Source: Actinomadura mexicana (GTDB lineage: Bacteria; Actinomycetota; Actinomycetes; Streptosporangiales; Streptosporangiaceae). From it: 64,000 nucleotides of DNA. The DNA lies in the NCBI RefSeq assembly GCF_900188105.1, contig NZ_FZNP01000004.1, positions 1 to 64,000 on the forward strand, given 5' to 3'. Shown piece by piece: positions 8,062 through 16,401 of the stretch; positions within the stretch are counted from its first letter, which is position 1, and each line of letters starts with the position of its first letter. A model generated the notes under the pieces. That model was not told the DNA's origin. It did no database searches and saw nothing but the letters and a program-made list of their open reading frames with translations. The position numbers and the translations under genes were made by a program.

Positions 8062-10227
8062 TCACTGGACGACGATCTTCCCGGTGCTCTGCGGGAAGAC
8101 GGGGTCGTTGTAGAAGTACTCGCCGCGCTCGGTGAACCTGTGCCTGTAGGTCTCGCCGGGCTTGAGCCGCCCGCTGTTGAAGACGTGCTCGAAGAACGAC
8201 GCGGCGCCGTGGGAGTGCTCGTTGCCGGCGGGGTTTTCGAAGGTGACCTCGGTGCCGACCGGGACCGTCAGGTGCTGCGGCGCCATGGCGTTCTGCGCGA
8301 CGGTGTTCTCCTCGCCGCCGGGCGCGCCTGCCGCGGGGTCCCAGATCCGGCCGAGCGTGACCGTGGCGTCCACGGCGCTCCCCGCGACCGCCGCCGCGCG
8401 GATCTGGTTCCGCTTGGACGGCGGCGTGGGCGTGGGCGCCGGGCCGACCTCGCCGCCCATTCTGAACGCCCAGAGGTGGTCGCCCTTGGGGATGTCGGGA
8501 TAGGGCAGCCCGCTGCCGCCTGCGAAGACCGCGATGTACTGCTCGCCGTCGATCTCGTAGCTGATCGGACTGGTGTGGACGCCGGCGCCGCATTGCCAGG
8601 TCCACAGGTCCCGGCCGTTGGCGTCGTCCATGGCGACGAGCACCCCGTCCGGCCGGCCCTGGAACATCACGCGGCCGGCCGTGGTGAGGATGCCGTTGCC
8701 GTGGGCGAGGGACCATTCGCCTTCCTTGCGCCACACGGGCTTGTTCGTGCGCGGGTCCACGGCGGCGAGGCCACCCGAGAAGTACTCCCCGAGCGGGCGC
8801 GCGGTGTTGACGCGCCCGCCGTTGGTGTTGGAGTAGGACGAGTTGATGAGCCCGTAGCCGACGTAGACGAACCCGGTGTGCGGGCTGAACGAGAGGTACG
8901 ACCAGTCCGCACCGCCGCCCGCGCCGGGGAACAGGATGGTGGCGTCGTCCCAGAACGGCGTGAAGATCTCCCCGGTCGGGTAGTACGGCACCGGCCTGGT
9001 GGTGTCGTGGAAGCTCGGCGCCTGGTGGACGAACGGCTCGCCGCCCGGGAAGGGCTGGGTCGGCCAGGTCTTCTGGCGCGGCTCCTGCGGGACGGGCCGC
9101 TCGGTGATGCCGTGCACGGGCCTGCCGGTCGCGCGGTCCAGGATGTAGTACATCCCGACCTTGCTTCCGTACATCACGACCTTGCGCCTGCGGTGGCCGA
9201 TCTGCAGGTCGATCAGCACCGGGGCCATGACGTTGTCGTAGTCCCAGATGTCGTGGTGGACGGACTGGAAGTGCCAGCGGCGCTCCCCGGTCTTGGCGTC
9301 GATGGCGACCAGGCAGTTGGAGAACAGGTTCGCGCCGCCCCGGGTGGAGCCGTTGGTCCGGGGATAGGGGTTGCCGAACGTCCAGTAGACCAGCCCGAGC
9401 TCGGGGTCGATCGCCGGGTGGATCCAGCAGACGGCGCCGCCGGTCTTCCAGGTGTCGCCCTCCCAGGTGTCGTTGCCGTACTCGCCGGGGCCGGGCGTGC
9501 CCCAGAACGTCCAGACGACCTCGCCGGTGCGGGCGTTGAGCGCGTAGCCGCGGCCGCGGGCGCCGGCCGTGCTGCCCTCGGTCCCGACGTAGATGAGGCC
9601 GTCCCAGTAGACGATCGCCCCGGCGAGCCCGCCGCGGTTGCCCCCGCACTGCCCCTCCTCGGGGTCGCAGGACGGGTCGCCCTCCCCGGCGACGAGCAGC
9701 TCGCGCCGCCAGACGACGGCGCCGCTCTTCTGGTCGAGGGCGTAGACGATGTTCTCGCCGGAGGTGGTGAAGACCAGCCCCTCCCCCAGTCCGACGCCGC
9801 GCATGTTGGTCTGCCTGGCGCCGACGCCGGTCCGCCACTTGATCTCGCCGGTCCGGCCGTCGACGGCGAACACGTTCTGCTGGGCGGTCTGCACGTACAG
9901 GACGCCGTCCGCGGCGACGATCGTGCTCTGCTGCGAGCGGCCGGAGGTGCTGCCGCCTTCGAGGTTGACGTGCCAGGCGCCGCCGAGGTGCTCGACGTTG
10001 CCGCGGTTGATCCTGCGGAGGGTGGAGTGGTTCTGGTTGGCGAGGTTCCCGCAGACCGTCGGGAAGTCGCGTCCGGTGGGACCGAACGCGGCCGGCTGCC
10101 GGGGCACCGGCAGCGCGAGCCGGGAGCGGGCGGCCTCGGCCCGCGCCTCCGGGGCACGGAGCGGCGCGAAGGCCACGGTGCCGCCGACGGCCGCCGCCGC
10201 ACCGGTCAGGAAGTTCCGTCGTTCCAT
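8062..10227 (-). CDS. PQQ-dependent alcohol dehydrogenase, Tat-exported, with C-terminal cupredoxin-like domain
   Basis: 721 residues from the ATG at 10227 (MERRNFLTG, a twin-arginine signal peptide). Residues about 50-590 form the quinoprotein beta-propeller: repeated W-docking motifs (DGRTGEIKWR, NARTGEVVWTF, DAKTGERRWHF), the active-site block HHDIWDYDN with the catalytic Asp, and GNPYPRTNG for calcium binding. A cysteine pair appears as CDPEEGQC, not as the vicinal Cys-Cys of methanol dehydrogenase. No CxxCH haem site exists. Residues about 640-721 resemble a plastocyanin-type domain (LTVPVGTEVTFENPAGNEHSHG, GEYFYNDPVFPQSTGKIVV), but the usual Cys-His-Met copper ligands of the last loop are absent. 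It should oxidise an alcohol outside the membrane with PQQ made by the genes behind it. Substrate unknown. Open frame upstream of 10227 contains the operators, so the longer start is rejected. Confidence 0.92.
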   Translation of the reverse strand: MERRNFLTGAAAAVGGTVAFAPLRAPEARAEAARSRLALPVPRQPAAFGPTGRDFPTVCGNLANQNHSTLRRINRGNVEHLGGAWHVNLEGGSTSGRSQQSTIVAADGVLYVQTAQQNVFAVDGRTGEIKWRTGVGARQTNMRGVGLGEGLVFTTSGENIVYALDQKSGAVVWRRELLVAGEGDPSCDPEEGQCGGNRGGLAGAIVYWDGLIYVGTEGSTAGARGRGYALNARTGEVVWTFWGTPGPGEYGNDTWEGDTWKTGGAVCWIHPAIDPELGLVYWTFGNPYPRTNGSTRGGANLFSNCLVAIDAKTGERRWHFQSVHHDIWDYDNVMAPVLIDLQIGHRRRKVVMYGSKVGMYYILDRATGRPVHGITERPVPQEPRQKTWPTQPFPGGEPFVHQAPSFHDTTRPVPYYPTGEIFTPFWDDATILFPGAGGGADWSYLSFSPHTGFVYVGYGLINSSYSNTNGGRVNTARPLGEYFSGGLAAVDPRTNKPVWRKEGEWSLAHGNGILTTAGRVMFQGRPDGVLVAMDDANGRDLWTWQCGAGVHTSPISYEIDGEQYIAVFAGGSGLPYPDIPKGDHLWAFRMGGEVGPAPTPTPPSKRNQIRAAAVAGSAVDATVTLGRIWDPAAGAPGGEENTVAQNAMAPQHLTVPVGTEVTFENPAGNEHSHGAASFFEHVFNSGRLKPGETYRHRFTERGEYFYNDPVFPQSTGKIVVQ

Positions 10228-10244
10228 GCCCTCTTCCTCCAAAG

Positions 10245-10280
10245 GTCCGCTAGACGGACTTAAAGGTCCAGTGAACGGAC
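10245..10280. promoter_or_regulatory. Tandem IclR-type operators before PQQ dehydrogenase
   Basis: Two 15-bp inverted repeats lie 21 bp apart, two helical turns: GTCCGCTAGACGGAC at 10245-10259 (perfect 5-bp arms) and GTCCAGTGAACGGAC at 10266-10280. They start 18 bases before the dehydrogenase ATG. The same pair with the same 21-bp spacing sits before the aldehyde dehydrogenase gene at 20720-20755. The IclR protein at 21119 is the obvious candidate to bind; that is inference. Confidence 0.65.
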
Positions 10281-10452
10281 GCCACGGTAAGCCGGTTTCC
10301 ACTCCCTGACAAGAGGTCGCACGCGGAATCCGCGCATGGAACCGCTGCTTTCGACGCCGAAATCCCGTAAGTCTGAGGGAAGGGACCCCGACCGCAGATC
10401 GGGTATTGCCGCCGCCGAACCTCGCATGAGATGGTCCTAAAACCTCTTGACG

Positions 10453-10476
10453 GTCCAATTAGTCCGCTAGACGGAC
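10453..10476. promoter_or_regulatory. IclR-type operator before thuA-like gene
   Basis: A half site GTCCA at 10453-10457 is followed nine bases later by the full palindrome GTCCGCTAGACGGAC at 10462-10476. This half-site/full-site layout with 9-bp offset is repeated before iclR (20970 and 20979). The site lies 34 bases before the ThuA-like ATG. Confidence 0.65.
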
Positions 10477-10510
10477 CATTGAGGACGCAAGCCAGGAAGG
10501 AGTCCGTTCC

Positions 10511-11503
10511 ATGAGGAGACCCTCGTCCCCCCTCGTCACCGGGACCGCCGCCGCGCTCGGCACGGCCGCGGTGCTCGCCACCACGTCGCTGCTCGGCGGA
10601 GCGTCCGCCACCGCCGGCGGCCCGCTCGCCAAGCCCAAGGACCGCGGTGCCCAGGAACTCGGCGACCCCGACTACGGCGTGTGCCGCGGCACCGACCCGC
10701 GCTGCTACCACGACTGGGGCAACTTCGACCCCGCCGAGGGCTTCAAGATCCTCGTCTACAGCCGGACCGCCGGCCCCCGGCACGCCAACCTCGGGCCCGC
10801 TCTTCCGGCGGGTATGAACCCCCCGCTCGGGGACGCGAACGTGGCGCAGAAGGCCCTGGTGGAGATGGGCCGGAAGAGCGGGTTCGCCGTCGACTGGACC
10901 GAGGACGTGGCGCAACTGTCCTCCCCTGCCAGGCTCTTCGGCTACAACGCGGTCGTGTTCCTCAGCACGACCCGCGACTCCCTCGACGACGCGGCCCAGA
11001 CGTCGCTGCGGCAGTACATCCGGGGCGGCGGCGGATTCGTCGGCGTCCACAACGCGTTCGGGACCGAGTACAACTGGCCGTGGTACGAGGGCCTCCTCGG
11101 CGGCGCCAACTTCTACGACCATCCGCGCGAGCAGCCCGGGACCGTCCAGACCGTCGACCGCAAGGACGTCTCCACCGCCGGGCTGCCCAGCCGCTGGGCC
11201 TTCGCCGACGAGTGGTACAACCTCGTCCCCTTCCCGAGCCGGGTGCGGTTCCTGGCGACCGTGGACGAGAGGACCCTGGAGCAGGGCGTCGCGGGCAACA
11301 TGAACCACCCGGGGCACGGTTCGTTCCACCCCGTGGCCTGGTGCCAGTACTACGACGGCGGACGCGCCTGGCTCACCACGCTCGGCCACGACGCCAAGGC
11401 GTTCACCGACGACGGCGGCGCCTATGCCGGGGCGGAGGAGTTCCAGAGCCTGCTGCTCAACGGGATCGAGTCCGCGATGGGCAGGAAGCCCTTCTGCCGC
11501 TGA
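10511..11503 (+). CDS. Secreted ThuA-like domain protein
   Basis: 330 residues. An N-terminal signal peptide is clear (MRRPSSPLVTG, then a hydrophobic Ala/Leu stretch to about residue 35). Residues about 75-325 match the ThuA-like fold, a glutamine-amidotransferase-like domain found in trehalose-utilisation proteins and in secreted proteins next to sugar dehydrogenases (FKILVYSRTAGPRH, YNAVVFLSTTRDSLDDAAQ, RQYIRGGGGFVGVHNAFGTEY, NHPGHGSFHPVAWCQYYDGGRAWLTTLGH). Its activity is not established. It is transcribed away from the PQQ dehydrogenase and shares operators with it, so it probably works on the same exported substrate. GGAAGGAG lies 7 bases before the ATG. Four Cys residues suggest disulfides. 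Confidence 0.85.
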   Translation: MRRPSSPLVTGTAAALGTAAVLATTSLLGGASATAGGPLAKPKDRGAQELGDPDYGVCRGTDPRCYHDWGNFDPAEGFKILVYSRTAGPRHANLGPALPAGMNPPLGDANVAQKALVEMGRKSGFAVDWTEDVAQLSSPARLFGYNAVVFLSTTRDSLDDAAQTSLRQYIRGGGGFVGVHNAFGTEYNWPWYEGLLGGANFYDHPREQPGTVQTVDRKDVSTAGLPSRWAFADEWYNLVPFPSRVRFLATVDERTLEQGVAGNMNHPGHGSFHPVAWCQYYDGGRAWLTTLGHDAKAFTDDGGAYAGAEEFQSLLLNGIESAMGRKPFCR

Positions 11504-11516
11504 CGTGCGCTGCGCC

Positions 11517-11573
11517 GGCCCCCCGCGGCCGGCGACCGGGGACGGGGGGCCGCGCCTCATCGCCCACAGGCGC
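11517..11573. terminator. Paired hairpins between convergent thuA-like gene and livF
   Basis: GGCCCCCC (11517-11524) pairs with GGGGGGCC (11544-11551), and GCGCCT (11552-11557) with AGGCGC (11568-11573). They lie between two convergent genes and are probably a two-way terminator. No T tract is present, as is common in actinomycetes. Confidence 0.5.
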
Positions 11574-11594
11574 GGTCCCCCGTGCCCGCCCGCA

Positions 11595-12368
11595 TCACAG
11601 GCCCAGGTAGATGCGGCGGACGCGGACGTCGTCGCGCAGTTCGCGGGAGGTGCCGGTCATGGCCACCTCCCCGTTCTCCATGACCACGCAGTCGCTCGTC
11701 GCCTCGAAGGTCAGCTTGGCGTTCTGCTCGACCAGCAGCAGGCTCAGCCCCTCCTCGCGCAGCCGCAGCAGCACGGCGAGGATGTCCTCCACGAGCTTGG
11801 GCGACAGCCCCATGGACGGCTCGTCCAGGAGGATCAGCCGCGGCCGGGCCATCAGTGCCCGGCCGACGGCCAGCATCTGCTGCTGCCCGCCGGACAGGGC
11901 CCCGGCGAGCCGGGACCGCATCTCCCCCAGCACCGGGAACAGCTCGTAGACCTCGGCGAGGGACTCCCTGGTCCCGGTGTCTCGCCACGACCGGGCGTAG
12001 GCGCCCAGCATCAGGTTCTTCTCGACGGTGAGGCCGGGGAAGACGTGCCGCCCCTCGGGGACGTAGCCGATGCCGTGCCGGACGACGTCGCGCGCCCTGA
12101 CCTTCGCCAGGTCGGCGCCTGCGAAGGTGACGCGGCCGCCGCTGCGCGGCACCAGGCCCATCAGCGCCTTGAGCGTGGAGGTCTTGCCCGCGCCGTTCGC
12201 GCCGATGATGCCCACCGACTGGCCGGGCCCGACGGTGAAGCCGATCGAGCTGACCGCGCACACTCCCCCGTAGTGGACGGACAGGTCCTCCACCGTGAGG
12301 GTCGCGCCCTCCCTTCCCGGGGGCGTCTTCTCGCGCCGGGTTCCGGCGGAGGTCGGGTCGGCGTTCAT
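11595..12368 (-). CDS. livF: LivF-type ABC transporter ATP-binding protein
   Basis: 257 residues. Walker A GANGAGKT near residue 57, Q-loop in GIGYVPEGRHVFPGLTVEKNL (the LivF hallmark), signature LSGGQQQM, Walker B LILLDEPSMGLSP and the H-loop region LLLVEQNA all follow in order. It is one of two ATPases energising uptake by the branched-chain amino acid/amide-type importer encoded here. About 28 extra residues precede the domain (MNADPTSAGTRREKTPPGRE). The ATG at 12368 overlaps the stop of the fused permease-ATPase gene. In this operon the cargo is more likely an aromatic or carboxylic acid than an amino acid, judged from the catabolic neighbours. Confidence 0.93.
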   Translation of the reverse strand: MNADPTSAGTRREKTPPGREGATLTVEDLSVHYGGVCAVSSIGFTVGPGQSVGIIGANGAGKTSTLKALMGLVPRSGGRVTFAGADLAKVRARDVVRHGIGYVPEGRHVFPGLTVEKNLMLGAYARSWRDTGTRESLAEVYELFPVLGEMRSRLAGALSGGQQQMLAVGRALMARPRLILLDEPSMGLSPKLVEDILAVLLRLREEGLSLLLVEQNAKLTFEATSDCVVMENGEVAMTGTSRELRDDVRVRRIYLGL

Positions 12369-14218
12369 GGGGTCACCTCGCTGGTGTCCGGAAGGGGCAT
12401 CTCGGCCATGGCGGAGTCGCCGAGGTAGGCCTCGATCACCGCATGGTCGGCGACCACCTCGGCGGGCGTGCCCTCGGCGATCACCGAGCCGCCGGCGAGC
12501 ACGGTGACCCGCTCGCACAGCGACATCACCAGGCCCATGTTGTGCTCGATGAGGACGACGGTGACGCCGCTGTCGCGGATCGACCGGACGATCTCGGCGA
12601 GCTGGCGGACCTCCTCGCCGTTCAGCCCGGCCGCCGGCTCGTCGAGCAGCAGCAGGCGCGGCCCGGCCGCCATCGCGCGGGCGATCTCGATGCGCCGCTG
12701 GATGCCGTAGGGCAGCGCGCCCGGCGCGGCGCCGGCGAACCCGGTCAGCCCGAAGCGGTCGAGCAGCTCGTCCGCCCGCCGGTGCAGCCGGTGCTCCTGC
12801 CGCCAGACCCCGACGGGCCACAGCGCGTACCGCCAGATGGCCCGGGTGCGGGACCGGTCCAGCGCGACCAGGAGGTTGTCCCGGACGCTCAGCTCCCCGA
12901 ACAGGCGCAGGTTCTGGAAGGTGCGGGCCACGCCCAGCATGGAGAGCCGGTACGGGCGCGAGCCCGACACGACCCGCCCGTCCATGAGCACCCGGCCCCC
13001 GGACGGCCTGTAGAAGCCGCTGATGACGTTGAACAGCGTCGTCTTCCCCGAGCCGTTCGGGCCGACGATGCCGCGGATCTCCCCGCGCCGCACCGTCAGC
13101 GAGACGTCCTTGAGCGCCTTGAGACCGCGGAAGTGCTTGGCGATCTCCCGGATCTCCAGGATCGGCTCGCCGCCCGGCCCGGCGCCGCTCGCGGCATCGG
13201 CGGTGTCCGCCGGCTCGTACGGCCGGAACGGGCGCAGCACGGCGCGCTCGGCGGTCCGGCCCCGGCGGCGGTGCACCAGGCTCCTCACCCGCGCCGGGAC
13301 CCCCGCGAGGCCCGTCGGCGCGAACACCACCATGAGGACCACGACGGCGCCGAAGCCGAGCTGGGCGTAGGTCGGGTAGTCGACGAGCTGCTCGCGCACG
13401 AGCGTCAGCCCGACCGCGCCGACGACGCAGCCGACGAGGCTCTGCCGTCCGCCGATCACCACCATGGCGAGCAGCAGGAACATGTTGGCGATGTTGAAGG
13501 TGTCGGGCGCGACGTAGCGGATGAGCCCGGCGTAGAGGATGCCGGCGAGGCCGCCGAAGACGCTGGAGAGCATGAACGCGGTCATCCGCAGCAGCGGGAT
13601 CTCCGCGCCGACCGCGCCGGCGGCCAGCGGGTCGTCCCGCATGGCCATCATCCTGCGGCCGAGCCCGGTCCGGACGACGAACAGCCCGAACGCCAGCGCG
13701 CCCGCGAACACCACCACCTCGAGGTAGTAGTAGAGGTACTCGCTGGACAGGTCGATGCCGAACATCGGCGGGACGGGGATGGCGGAGATACCCTCGGCGC
13801 CGCCGGCCAGTTCGGCGTTGGTCGTCCAGTTGATGAACCCGAGCGCGAGCCCGAGGGTGACGATGCCGAGGTAGTGCGACTGCATGCGCAGCGCCGGGAT
13901 GCCGACCAGCAGCCCGATCAGGGCGGTGGCCACGAGCGCGATCAGGGCGGCGGGCCAGAACCCGAGTCCCCTGTCGGTGGTGAGGATCGCGGTGGCGTAG
14001 GCGCTGACCCCGAAGAAGGCCACCTGGGCGAGGTTGATCTGGCCGGCGATCCCCATGGCGAGGCCCATGCCGATGGCCAGCAGCGCGAACACCAGCGCGA
14101 TGTTGACGACGTGGATGGCGTAGCCGCCGAGCTGGTACGGCAGCAGCCAGGCGACCAGGACGAACGCGACGAGCGTCGCGAGCCCCGGGGTGCGGCGGTG
14201 GCGGAGGAGGGCGTTCAC
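12365..14218 (-). CDS. livM-livG: Fused LivM permease and LivG ATPase of ABC importer
   Basis: 617 residues. Residues 1-320 form a LivM-type permease with about eight hydrophobic segments and the family signature near residue 50 (LAIGMGLAMGIAGQINLAQVAFFGVSAY). After a linker of about 45 residues, residues 350-610 form the LivG ATPase: Walker A GPNGSGKT, LGVARTFQNLRLFGELSVRDNLLVA, LPYGIQRRIEIARAMA as the signature region, Walker B LLLLDEPAAGLN and VLIEHNMGLVMSLCERVTVL. Such LivM-LivG fusions occur in actinobacteria and some proteobacteria. Both ends overlap neighbours by 4 bases, so livH, livMG and livF are one translational unit. Confidence 0.94.
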   Translation of the reverse strand: MNALLRHRRTPGLATLVAFVLVAWLLPYQLGGYAIHVVNIALVFALLAIGMGLAMGIAGQINLAQVAFFGVSAYATAILTTDRGLGFWPAALIALVATALIGLLVGIPALRMQSHYLGIVTLGLALGFINWTTNAELAGGAEGISAIPVPPMFGIDLSSEYLYYYLEVVVFAGALAFGLFVVRTGLGRRMMAMRDDPLAAGAVGAEIPLLRMTAFMLSSVFGGLAGILYAGLIRYVAPDTFNIANMFLLLAMVVIGGRQSLVGCVVGAVGLTLVREQLVDYPTYAQLGFGAVVVLMVVFAPTGLAGVPARVRSLVHRRRGRTAERAVLRPFRPYEPADTADAASGAGPGGEPILEIREIAKHFRGLKALKDVSLTVRRGEIRGIVGPNGSGKTTLFNVISGFYRPSGGRVLMDGRVVSGSRPYRLSMLGVARTFQNLRLFGELSVRDNLLVALDRSRTRAIWRYALWPVGVWRQEHRLHRRADELLDRFGLTGFAGAAPGALPYGIQRRIEIARAMAAGPRLLLLDEPAAGLNGEEVRQLAEIVRSIRDSGVTVVLIEHNMGLVMSLCERVTVLAGGSVIAEGTPAEVVADHAVIEAYLGDSAMAEMPLPDTSEVTP

Positions 14219-15084
14219 GCGCGGCTCACCGTCGTCTCGCCGAAGAGGCCGGTCGGCCGGATCATGATGGCCGCGGTGAAGACCAGGAAGACCACCAGTT
14301 CGGAGTAGCCCTGGAAATGCCCGGCGGCGAACGAGTCGAGGATCCCGATGAGGAAGCCGCCGGCGATCGCCCCGGGCACGTTCCCGCAGCCGCCGAGCAT
14401 GGCGGCGGCGAAGCCCTTGATCCCGATGGTCCCGCCCATCGTCGGGTTCACGTACAGCAGCGGGCCGGCGAGCCCGCCGGCCAGCGCGGCGAGCCCGGCG
14501 CCGACGGCGAAGGCGATGGCGTTGCTGCGGCCGACGTGGATGCCGACCGCGGTGGCCGCCTCGTGGTCCATGGCGACCGCCTGCATCGCGGCGCCCATCT
14601 TCGTCCGCTGGAGGAAGCCGACGAGCAGCAGCACCGCGAGCGCCGCGATGACCAGCACGACGAGGTCGTAGGTGCGCACGCGCAGCCCGAGGAACTCCAG
14701 CGGAGCGGCCTTGACCGGGGACGCGACGGCTCGGCCGGTGGCGCCCCAGATGAGCACCGCGACGGCCTGCAGGACCATCCCGAAGCCGATCGTGCCGATC
14801 AGCATCAGGGTGAAGTCCTTGTTCTCCAGCGGGCGCAGGACCCGCTCGATGAACAGGCCGATGAGCGCGGTGATCGCGATGGACAGCGCCATCGCGAGCG
14901 CGAAGGGCAGCCTGCTGGACATGGAGAAGGTGGAGGCGGTGTAGGCGCCGATCATGAGCACGTCGGCGTGCGCGAAGTTGACCAGGCCCATGGTGCGGTA
15001 GACGAGGGAGAACCCCATCGCGACGAGGGCGTAGATCGCGCCGAGGCTCAGCCCGCCGATGAGTGTCTGGAGGAAGACCTGCAT
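14215..15084 (-). CDS. livH: LivH-type ABC transporter permease
   Basis: 289 residues with about eight membrane segments. Family features are GGLSLGAIYALVAMGFSLVYRTMGLVNFAHADVLMIGAY at the N-terminus and GGTIGIKGFAAAMLGGCGNVPGAIAGGFLIG near residue 230, the loop that contacts the ATPase. It pairs with the LivM half of the next gene. AGAGAACC lies before the ATG. A 110-base gap holding an 18-bp perfect palindrome separates it from the binding-protein gene upstream, which suggests partial termination there and higher expression of the binding protein. Confidence 0.93.
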   Translation of the reverse strand: MQVFLQTLIGGLSLGAIYALVAMGFSLVYRTMGLVNFAHADVLMIGAYTASTFSMSSRLPFALAMALSIAITALIGLFIERVLRPLENKDFTLMLIGTIGFGMVLQAVAVLIWGATGRAVASPVKAAPLEFLGLRVRTYDLVVLVIAALAVLLLVGFLQRTKMGAAMQAVAMDHEAATAVGIHVGRSNAIAFAVGAGLAALAGGLAGPLLYVNPTMGGTIGIKGFAAAMLGGCGNVPGAIAGGFLIGILDSFAAGHFQGYSELVVFLVFTAAIMIRPTGLFGETTVSRA

Positions 15085-15141
15085 GGTTCTCTTTCTGACG
15101 CGGGCCGGCGGAAGGGCCGGCGGGGACGGGGCGGGCGGCCG

Positions 15142-15159
15142 GGCACCGAGCTCGGTGCC
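15142..15159. terminator. 18-bp perfect palindrome between livK and livH
   Basis: GGCACCGAGCTCGGTGCC is a perfect palindrome with no loop, in the 110-base gap downstream of livK. As RNA it would form a strong hairpin, probably an attenuating or 3'-end-stabilising structure. Confidence 0.5.
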
Positions 15160-15194
15160 GGCGTCCGGCCGCCGGCGCCCGTCCGGTCGCCGGA

Positions 15195-16352
15195 TCAGGT
15201 TCCGGCCTCGACGACCGTCCCGTTCTTCATGATCCCGATCGTGGTGGCCTTGATCCCGACCCCCGTCCCGTCGTAGGCGAAGTCGCCGAGCAGGCCCTGG
15301 TACCGCACCGCGCGGATCGCGTCGGCGAGCTTCCTGCCGGTCGCGACGCCGCTGTTCTTCAGCGCGGTGAGCAGGATCTGCGCTCCGTCGTAGGCCTTGG
15401 CGCCGTGCAGTTCGGCGTCCTCGCCGTAGGCCGCCTTGTAGGCTGCCGCGAACCTCTTGGACGCCTCGCTCACGTCGTTGCTGAGGTAGGGCGAGCTGAC
15501 GATGGTCCCCTCGGCGTTCTTGACGCCGGCCGTGTCGCGGTACACCGGGGTGCCCTGCGGCGCCGCACCGGCGAACGGCACGGTGATGCCGAGGTCGCGG
15601 GCCTGCTTGACGATCAGCCCGGACTCCACCTCCTCGGCGCCGAGGAAGATCACCTCCGGCGACCTCTGCCGGATCTTGGTGAGCTGGGCGCTGAAGTCCT
15701 TCTGGTCGGTGGTGACGACCTGGTCGGTGACGGGCTTGAGGCCCCGGTCGCCGAGCGCCTTGAGGAAGGCGTCGTGCTCGCCCTTGCCGTAGGACCCGTT
15801 GTTGCTGATCATCGCGATCTTCTTCATCTTCTTCTGATCGACGACGTACTCGGCCAGGGTCTCGTCGTAGGTCGTGCTCGTGGGTCCGTTGAGGAAGAGG
15901 AACGGGCTCTTCAAGGCGACCATGCCCGGCGACTGCCCGGAGGCGATGTTGGGGATCTCAGCCTGCCTGAGCGAGGGCGCCATGGCGATCGTGACGGCGC
16001 TCTCCGCGGTGCCGAGCATCGCGATGTAGCCCTGGCTGTCGATCTTGCGGGCGAGGTTCGTGCCGACCGTGGGGTCGCCCTGGTCGTCGAAGACGTCCAG
16101 CTGGATCTTCCGGCCGTTGACGCCGCCCTTGGCGTTCCACTCGTCGACGGCGAGCTTGGCGCCCTTGTGCTCCCACTTGCCGAGCGAGCTCAGCTGCCCG
16201 CTCTGGGCGTCGACGACGGCGATCTTGATCGGCCCGCTGCCGCCGGAACCGGAGTCCTTCGACTCACCGGGGGCACCGCACGCCGCGGTCAGGCCCGCGG
16301 CGAGGACTCCGGCGGTCAGGGCGGTGACACGGAGTCTGGGGATGTTGAACAT
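15195..16352 (-). CDS. livK: LivK-type substrate-binding lipoprotein
   Basis: 385 residues from the ATG at 16352, which has GAGGTGA 5 bases upstream. The lipoprotein signal ends in the lipobox LTAAC with Cys25, followed by a Gly/Ser linker (SKDSGSGGSG). The mature part is a type I periplasmic-binding fold (IKIAVVDAQSGQLSSLGKWEHKGAKLAVDEWNAKGGVNG, FLGAEEVESGLIVKQARDLG, GAKAYDGAQILLTALKNSG). It captures the ligand outside the cell for LivHMGF. Ligand unknown; related proteins bind branched amino acids, amides, short-chain or aromatic acids. It lies 49 bases after the ThDP-enzyme gene. Confidence 0.93.
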   Translation of the reverse strand: MFNIPRLRVTALTAGVLAAGLTAACGAPGESKDSGSGGSGPIKIAVVDAQSGQLSSLGKWEHKGAKLAVDEWNAKGGVNGRKIQLDVFDDQGDPTVGTNLARKIDSQGYIAMLGTAESAVTIAMAPSLRQAEIPNIASGQSPGMVALKSPFLFLNGPTSTTYDETLAEYVVDQKKMKKIAMISNNGSYGKGEHDAFLKALGDRGLKPVTDQVVTTDQKDFSAQLTKIRQRSPEVIFLGAEEVESGLIVKQARDLGITVPFAGAAPQGTPVYRDTAGVKNAEGTIVSSPYLSNDVSEASKRFAAAYKAAYGEDAELHGAKAYDGAQILLTALKNSGVATGRKLADAIRAVRYQGLLGDFAYDGTGVGIKATTIGIMKNGTVVEAGT

Positions 16353-16401
16353 TGCTTCACCTCGGTGGGTGGCTGTCGGGGTGGGTTGGGGGTCGGTCGG
16401 C

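Noticed and set aside
9660..9690. CDPEEGQC in the PQQ dehydrogenase as a haem-binding motif
   Set aside because: Haem c needs Cys-x-x-Cys-His; the spacing is six residues and no His follows.
10453..10477. Palindromes as simple terminators of the PQQ dehydrogenase region
   Set aside because: They lie upstream of both divergent starts, have 5-bp arms only, and recur in another divergent promoter, which fits operators.
12443..14308. 621-residue plus-strand frame opposite livM-livG
   Set aside because: Rich in His/Asp/Glu/Gly/Arg and antisense to a fully supported ABC gene; a shadow frame.
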